18,731 bases of DNA, taken from CAZFAP01 sp964516325. Its GTDB lineage: Bacteria; Auribacterota; JABMQX01. The stretch lies in contig CAZFAP010000095.1 in assembly GCA_964516325.1 (NCBI GenBank), forward strand, positions 1 through 18,731, given 5' to 3'. This document shows positions 14,631 to 18,731 of the stretch, in pieces (positions within the stretch are counted from its first letter, which is position 1; each line of letters starts with the position of its first letter). Below the pieces are notes generated by a model, which was not told the origin of the DNA, ran no database searches, and was given only the letters and a program-made list of their open reading frames with translations. The translations under genes were made by a program, and so were the position numbers.

Positions 14631-15671
14631 TTAGAACTGAACCATGGCTTTGACGACGCCATCCTTGTACGTCGAGACCAACTCGTAGGCCTCGTTCGTT
14701 CTTTCCAGCGGGAAACCGTGCGTGACTATCGTGCGAACGTCAATTCTCCCTGCCTCGACGAGCCTCAGTCCCCTTTCGACATAGTGGACCTGTCTGCGGA
14801 CGTAAACGGCCGTCAATTCCTTGCGGCGCATGACATCGGTGTTGAACGCGTACTGGGTGGCCGCACCGGGGATTCCCAAAAGCACGAGCCTTCCGCCGGG
14901 GCGCAGGACTTCAAGCCCCTGCGTAACGGCATCTTGTTCTCCAGCGCACTCGAAGGCAAGGTCAACGCCTCGCCCGTGCGTTAGCTCGAGGATTTCCTCG
15001 ACTACATCCGTCTGGTTCGGATTGAAGGAATATGTCGCGCCGAGCCTTGAGGCCATTTCGACGCGTTCCTTGACGATGTCGGTGGCGAAGGAAAGCGAGG
15101 CGCCGGAAGTGTTGGCTACTTCCAGGGTCAAGAGCCCAATCGGCCCCGAGCCAAGAACAGCAATGTGGTCGCCCGGCTTTATCTCCGCCAGCTTGACAGC
15201 ATAAGCACAAACCGACAGAGGCTCAAGCACCGCCGCATCTTCGAAGGTTAACTGGTCGGGGATCGGTATGACATTTGTCTCCGGCATGACCATGTGCTCT
15301 TTCAGGCAGCCTTCGAGCTCGCCGGGGACAGACAGAAACTGAACGTTTTTGCAGATGTTCTGCCTTCCGGTGAGGCATTCTTCGCATTTCCCGCAAGTAA
15401 CGGCTGGCTCAACGGCGACGCGGTCTCCCGGCTTGACCTTGGTCACCCCCTTGCCGACCTCCTCTACGACTGCCGAGCACTCGTGTCCGAGGATCATGGG
15501 AAAGGTAACCTCGAGAGAGCCGGTTCTTCCCTCGGCGTAGTTGTGAATGTCGGACCCGCAGACTCCCGAACATCGAAGTTTCAAAAGGACATCCGTGGGG
15601 TCCTTGATTCGCGGCTCTGATATATTCCGAATCTCGAATTTTCGCTTGGCGACCAGATACGCTGCTCTCAT
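14631..15671 (-). CDS. Zinc-dependent medium-chain alcohol/polyol dehydrogenase
   Basis: A 346-residue MDR enzyme of the sorbitol/threonine/butanediol dehydrogenase type. Catalytic zinc ligands: Cys38 in 'CSGVCGSDIHNY', His63-Glu64 in 'LGHECSAVVEEVG', Glu150 in 'AAVLEPLSVC'. Structural zinc ligands: Cys93, 96, 99 and 107 in 'CGKCEECLTGRQNIC'. The Rossmann motif is 'VLGSGPIGLL' (172-181), and Asp198 at the end of the second strand suggests NAD+ over NADP+. Substrate cannot be read; polyol or sugar alcohol is likely. The frame is open from a TTG at 15689, but ATG 15671 has AAGGAAGGG just ahead and gives a normal N-terminus, so it is preferred. It diverges from the zinc-ribbon gene at 15948; the 276 bases between hold no gene. 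Confidence 0.93.
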   Translation of the reverse strand: MRAAYLVAKRKFEIRNISEPRIKDPTDVLLKLRCSGVCGSDIHNYAEGRTGSLEVTFPMILGHECSAVVEEVGKGVTKVKPGDRVAVEPAVTCGKCEECLTGRQNICKNVQFLSVPGELEGCLKEHMVMPETNVIPIPDQLTFEDAAVLEPLSVCAYAVKLAEIKPGDHIAVLGSGPIGLLTLEVANTSGASLSFATDIVKERVEMASRLGATYSFNPNQTDVVEEILELTHGRGVDLAFECAGEQDAVTQGLEVLRPGGRLVLLGIPGAATQYAFNTDVMRRKELTAVYVRRQVHYVERGLRLVEAGRIDVRTIVTHGFPLERTNEAYELVSTYKDGVVKAMVQF

Positions 15672-15947
15672 TTCCCTTCCTTCTATCAAATCGGGCTAAC
15701 TTAGACGTACAAAGCCGAACTCAACGTCTCCCCTGGGTTTCCCAACACTAATCGAACCCGGCGCGAAATGCAAGAGAGCTTTCACGGAACCGCTTCGATC
15801 CGGAGAGCGTCGAGAGGCAGGGCGCCGACACACGTTGAGCGATCCCGCAAGCAGCCGGAAACGCAAGGAATATCGGGGGCGACTGCCGAAAGGGGTTGCA
15901 TTATTCTGAGCAGGTGCTATCTTTTTAGTGGAGATTGGAAGACACCT

Positions 15948-16532
15948 ATGCCCGAAATGATAGACATCCGGTGCGACTACTGCGGCGCCGTTTTCCCGAT
16001 GATTGTCGGGGACACACAGCGAAAAGACCAGCACGTCTGGTATCCGGGAAAGAAATGCCCCATCTGCGCTTCGGAGAAGTTCTTCCCGGTGGTCAAAGCG
16101 GTGGAGGCGAGGGTGCTGGCGAAATGGAAGCTGGACCGCAGGGTCGGCATAGCGGCTGGCGTCATGGCGGGGTTGTTCCTGATTATCGGTCTGATCTGGT
16201 TTCTCCACGAGCGGCCGCATCGAAAGGGCGGTCTGGAAGCAGTCTATGCGTGCGACAGTTGCGGAGAGCAGTTCGTCAAGAGCGTTACCGGGAAAGTCCC
16301 GAAGAAGTGCCCGGAATGCAAGGCGCTCGCCGGATACCGCGCCGTGCAATGCATGAACTGCTACCAGGTCTATCCCTGGAAAGCGAAGGACTGGGCGACC
16401 GACCACCCAACGTGTCCCAAGTGCAAGTCGAAGGTGTCAAAAATTCTCCGGCAGCTCAGCGATATCGAGAAGAAAAAGCCGCCGCCAAAGGAGCTGACAC
16501 CCGTGCAGGGCGAAAGCGATGCCGAGAAGTAA
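15948..16532 (+). CDS. Membrane protein with three zinc-ribbon motifs, function unknown
   Basis: 194 residues. Three four-cysteine ribbons are visible: Cys9/12 with Cys37/40, Cys102/105 with Cys121/124, and Cys135/138 with Cys156/159. One helix (about 66-86, 'VGIAAGVMAGLFLIIGLIWFL') separates the first ribbon from the other two, so ribbons lie on opposite sides of the membrane; basic residues before the helix (KWKLDRR) favour the first ribbon in the cytoplasm. The C-terminus is Lys/Pro-rich. ATG 15948 has GGAAG six bases ahead; a longer frame from 15768 lacks such a site and is low-complexity. The last 14 bases overlap the pseudopilin gene, so the two are probably translated together. No named family was recognised. 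Confidence 0.85.
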   Translation: MPEMIDIRCDYCGAVFPMIVGDTQRKDQHVWYPGKKCPICASEKFFPVVKAVEARVLAKWKLDRRVGIAAGVMAGLFLIIGLIWFLHERPHRKGGLEAVYACDSCGEQFVKSVTGKVPKKCPECKALAGYRAVQCMNCYQVYPWKAKDWATDHPTCPKCKSKVSKILRQLSDIEKKKPPPKELTPVQGESDAEK

Positions 16533-17100
16533 GGGCTTCACTTTAATTGAGCTCCTCGTAGTGATAGCCATTATCAATATTCTGGCGGGGATGCTTTTGC
16601 CTTCTCTGACGAGGGCGAAGGAGCAGGCTCGACGGACGGCTTGCCTCAATAACTTGCGAAACATCGGACTGGCTCTGGCAATGTATGCGGGCGAGAGCGA
16701 CGGCTTTTATCCCCCTGAAGATAGCTCGCCGACCGAGCCAAATGATTTGGACCTGCTTTACCCGGGCTACCTCGACGACGCGGCTGTGTTCTGGTGCTCA
16801 TCGGATCTGGTCAGGCCGACGAGGTTCACGCCGGAATCGAGCTTCGCGTATCTGGGAAAGGTGCAGACTCCGGGCGGCAGCATCAGGCTGAGGCGGGACA
16901 GCGACCCGTCGTTTGTCCGCGTCGGGACGGAGATGGTTGAAACGCCGCCGTTGGTGGGCGACGACGGATGCGGGCTTGGCGCCTTGACCACGGAACGGCC
17001 GAATCACACCGGTGGAGGCAATCTCCTGTTTGTGGATGGGCGCGTCGAGTTCAGGTCAGCAAGACGCTGGCCCAAGGAAACCGTGTTCAATCTGCACTGA
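16519..17100 (+). CDS. Pseudopilin (type II secretion G-like) with H-x9-DG motif
   Basis: A 193-residue protein beginning with a textbook prepilin peptidase site: 'MPRSKG|FTLIELLVVIAIINILAG', with Gly6/Phe7 cleavage and Glu at +5. The hydrophobic helix continues into 'PSLTRAKEQARRTACLNNLRNIGLALAMYAGESDGFYPPED', the pattern of short pseudopilins abundant in Planctomycetes, Verrucomicrobia and Lentisphaerae. Near the end is His, nine residues, Asp-Gly ('HTGGGNLLFVDGRVEF'), the H-x9-DG motif of that group. Such proteins may be filament or secretion minor subunits, or surface proteins. No pilus or secretion machinery genes are next to it. Start overlaps the zinc-ribbon gene; its own ribosome site is weak. 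Confidence 0.93.
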   Translation: MPRSKGFTLIELLVVIAIINILAGMLLPSLTRAKEQARRTACLNNLRNIGLALAMYAGESDGFYPPEDSSPTEPNDLDLLYPGYLDDAAVFWCSSDLVRPTRFTPESSFAYLGKVQTPGGSIRLRRDSDPSFVRVGTEMVETPPLVGDDGCGLGALTTERPNHTGGGNLLFVDGRVEFRSARRWPKETVFNLH

Positions 17101-17129
17101 GACCGGTCTTGCGGGTCTTCCGTCGCCAC

Positions 17130-17319
17130 ACGCTTGGTACACAAATTCATTAACCCAGTAACGTATGAAACCCGGCCTGAGGCGGCGGACCCCCTTTTTG
17201 ACGGGATAACCCCGCCTAAGGCGGGGTACGGGACGGTCAAGACCGACGACCAGACGAATCCGGTTCATCCTGTACATCCAGTCGGAAAATACGTGATCGA
17301 ATTTATGAACCAGAGCACT
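17130..17319. repeat. Foldback (MITE-like) intergenic element with terminal inverted repeats
   Basis: Arms 17135-17154 and 17293-17312 are inverted repeats identical at 15 of 20 positions (TGGTNCANAAATTCNNTNAC); weaker similarity extends a few bases outward. Nested inside are TTGAC (17198-17202) with GTCAA (17236-17240), and the perfect 8-bp hairpin ACCCCGCC-TAA-GGCGGGGT (17209-17227). The stretch encodes nothing recognisable and no target duplication is obvious. The centre hairpin has no T-run, so it is not a classical terminator for the pseudopilin gene. Confidence 0.5.
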
Positions 17320-17359
17320 TAGTGACTCCACACCTCTTTAATTCCAAAAGGCAGGAAAG

Positions 17360-17878
17360 ATGTCGCAAAAACGCGTAAGAGTGCGAGTCGGAGTTATTGT
17401 CGTGCACGAGGGCAAGGTCCTTCTTGCCAGGCAGCACGTCGCCGAGGGGCAGGATTTCTGGGTTGTCCCGGGCGGCGGATTGAAAAGGGACGAGGGAATG
17501 CTCGATTGCGCGAGAAGGGAGATGGCCGAAGAAACCGGGCTGGAAATCGAGCCGCTTCGACTCCTGTACGTTGGCGATTTCTTCAAAGGAGACAAACACG
17601 TCGTGGACACGTTCTGGCTCGGGAAAATCATCGGAGGCGAGTTGAGGCGGCGAGAGGAGGAAGTGGACAGTCTCCAGTTCATCGAAGTAGAGCGGCTGAA
17701 AGAGATGAAACCGCGGCCGCCGGCACTCGCGGAGCTGCTCAGGAACGACATTCGTGAAGGCTTTCGCTCGCCGGTGGCATACCTGGGAAAGTACTTCAAG
17801 GATGACTCATGGAACCGGGAGCCAAAGGGGGTCGCTGAAGCAGCGGATGGCTCTGGGTCTGGTGCTTTTGGCGGATGA
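17360..17878 (+). CDS. Nudix hydrolase
   Basis: A 172-residue Nudix protein that should hydrolyse a nucleoside diphosphate linked to another group. The Nudix box is complete at residues 39-61: Gly-x5-Glu-x7-Arg-Glu-Met-x-Glu-Glu-x-Gly-Leu, with metal-binding REMAEE (53-58). Start 'KRVRVRVGVIVVHEGKVLLARQH' is the typical first strand pair. ATG 17360 has AGGAAAG directly ahead. Beyond about residue 150 there is a Gly/Ala-rich tail ('AEAADGSGSGAFGG') not needed for the fold. Its stop is immediately followed by the trmJ ATG. Substrate cannot be read; mutT-like, ADP-ribose and diadenosine types are all possible. Confidence 0.93.
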   Translation: MSQKRVRVRVGVIVVHEGKVLLARQHVAEGQDFWVVPGGGLKRDEGMLDCARREMAEETGLEIEPLRLLYVGDFFKGDKHVVDTFWLGKIIGGELRRREEEVDSLQFIEVERLKEMKPRPPALAELLRNDIREGFRSPVAYLGKYFKDDSWNREPKGVAEAADGSGSGAFGG

Positions 17879-18658
17879 ATGAGTTCGCAAGCTATGGCAG
17901 ATGCGCTCGATAATATCAAGATTGTTCTGGTCAACCCGAAAGTCGCGGGCAACATCGGGTGGTCGGCTCGCGGCATGAAAAACATGGGGCTGTCGAAGCT
18001 ATTCCTCGTGAATCCCGTCGAGTTCAGCCCCGACGAACTGAAGCCGTTTGCATTCGGCGCCGAAGAAATCGTGAGGGACGCTCGCGTCTTCGGTTCGCTG
18101 GGCGATGCGCTGCGCGAGGCGCAAGTCGCCGTCGGAACAACTCGCCGGCTCGGGAGGAAACGGCGCGGCACGTACTACCTCCGAGAAGCCGCCTCGAAAA
18201 TCCTCCCCGTGGCACGCAATAACACGGTAGCCGTCGTCTTCGGGGGAGAGCAAAGCGGTTTGAGCAACGAGGAGCTGTCCCTCTGCGACATGGTCGTAAC
18301 AATCCCCGAAAAGACAGACTATCCTTCGCTCAATCTCTCGCACGCAGTAACGATCGTCTGTTACGAGCTATATCTTGCGAGCCAGAGCGAATCGCTCGTG
18401 CCGTTGCTCGAACTCGCTTCACGAGAAGAACTGGAGGGGATGTTCGAGCACATTCGCCAGACGCTCGCCTCGCTCGGCTACGACAAAGCCGGTGAACGAG
18501 ACCTCCTCGAAAGCATCACAACCTCTCTGAGGAGGATTTTCGGCCGAACCGGTCTCGAACCCGCCGACATCAACACTCTCCGCGGCCTCTGCCGCCGGAT
18601 AGGGAAGGTCGCGGAACTTCTACCGAAGCAGACGGACGGAGGCAACCTCCGTTCCTGA
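17879..18658 (+). CDS. trmJ: TrmJ-type tRNA (cytidine/uridine-32-2'-O) methyltransferase
   Basis: A SPOUT-family enzyme that methylates the ribose of nucleotide 32 in the tRNA anticodon loop using S-adenosylmethionine. Motifs in order: 'IVLVNPKVAGNIGWSARGMKN' (15-35), 'AVGTTRR' (84-90), 'VVFGGEQSGLSNEEL' (119-133), the knotted cofactor site 'PSLNLSHAV' (149-157), and C-terminal 'RIFGRTGLEPADINTLRGLCRRI' (219-241), typical of TrmJ rather than other SPOUT enzymes. Length 259 is normal. ATG 17879 abuts the Nudix stop; ATG at codon 6 is an alternative start. Co-transcription with the Nudix gene is very likely. Confidence 0.94.
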   Translation: MSSQAMADALDNIKIVLVNPKVAGNIGWSARGMKNMGLSKLFLVNPVEFSPDELKPFAFGAEEIVRDARVFGSLGDALREAQVAVGTTRRLGRKRRGTYYLREAASKILPVARNNTVAVVFGGEQSGLSNEELSLCDMVVTIPEKTDYPSLNLSHAVTIVCYELYLASQSESLVPLLELASREELEGMFEHIRQTLASLGYDKAGERDLLESITTSLRRIFGRTGLEPADINTLRGLCRRIGKVAELLPKQTDGGNLRS

Positions 18659-18731
18659 GCGCCCGGGTAGGCTTGTCCTATCCAATGTTTGTCAGTTGTT
18701 GTCGTAAGTTGTTGATTTGCAAGGGGCCAGT

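Noticed and set aside
14453..14662. Short minus-strand frame between the dehydrogenase and THEP1 genes
   Set aside because: It overlaps the dehydrogenase end, has no ribosome site, and its composition looks random.
15768..15947. Longer N-terminus of the zinc-ribbon protein
   Set aside because: The extra 60 residues are Arg/Ser-rich without hydrophobic or zinc motifs, and ATG 15948 has a much better ribosome site.
17209..17227. Intrinsic terminator for the pseudopilin gene
   Set aside because: The hairpin is strong but has no T-run on either strand and lies over 100 bases past the stop codon.
18659..18731. Possible RNA gene or terminator at the right edge
   Set aside because: No cloverleaf, stable hairpin with T-run or start of a gene could be seen in these 73 bases.

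Overview
The window is bacterial, moderately GC-rich and densely coded on both strands. No single gene fixes the lineage. Three traits lean toward the Planctomycetes/Verrucomicrobia/Lentisphaerae sphere or a nearby uncultured phylum: a short pseudopilin with an H-x9-DG motif, an NHL-propeller protein ending in a 'RFYRVEQLP'-type tail, and many membrane-anchored propeller or zinc-ribbon proteins of unknown role. This placement is inference.

Layout. 1-1902 (minus): hypD then hypE (cut by the window edge), for maturation of [NiFe] hydrogenase. 1903-2323: non-coding, with a strong hairpin. 2324-3778 (minus): secreted NHL-repeat propeller with its own good promoter; two blades carry in-frame inserts, and one insert coincides with a nested palindrome. 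3841-4203: non-coding, with short degenerate repeats and a REP-like motif. 4204-5907 (plus): ABC-2-type exporter permease with no ATPase beside it. 5908-6426: unexplained gap that ends in a sigma70-like promoter. 6427-8962 (plus): four-gene ECF nickel/cobalt importer (CbiM/NikM, PDGLE subunit, CbiQ, CbiO), followed by a terminator-like hairpin. 9230-11218 (plus): eno - ftsB/divIC - S1-domain gene, tightly packed. 11379-12404: asd. 12522-13838: membrane-anchored propeller of unknown function. 13928-15671 (minus): zinc alcohol/polyol dehydrogenase and a THEP1-type NTPase. 15948-17100 (plus): triple zinc-ribbon membrane protein overlapping a pseudopilin gene. 17130-17319: foldback, MITE-like non-coding element. 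17360-18658 (plus): Nudix hydrolase and trmJ.

How the genes fit together. The clearest functional theme is nickel: HypD/HypE build the Fe(CN)2CO part of the [NiFe] site, and the ECF transporter is of the type that imports Ni2+ or Co2+. The rest is housekeeping (glycolysis, division, aspartate-family amino acids, tRNA modification) mixed with unrecognised envelope proteins. No phage, CRISPR, transposase, tRNA or rRNA gene was seen. The most unusual signals are the palindrome-bearing insert inside the NHL propeller gene, the foldback element at 17130-17319, and the unexplained leader before the metal transporter.
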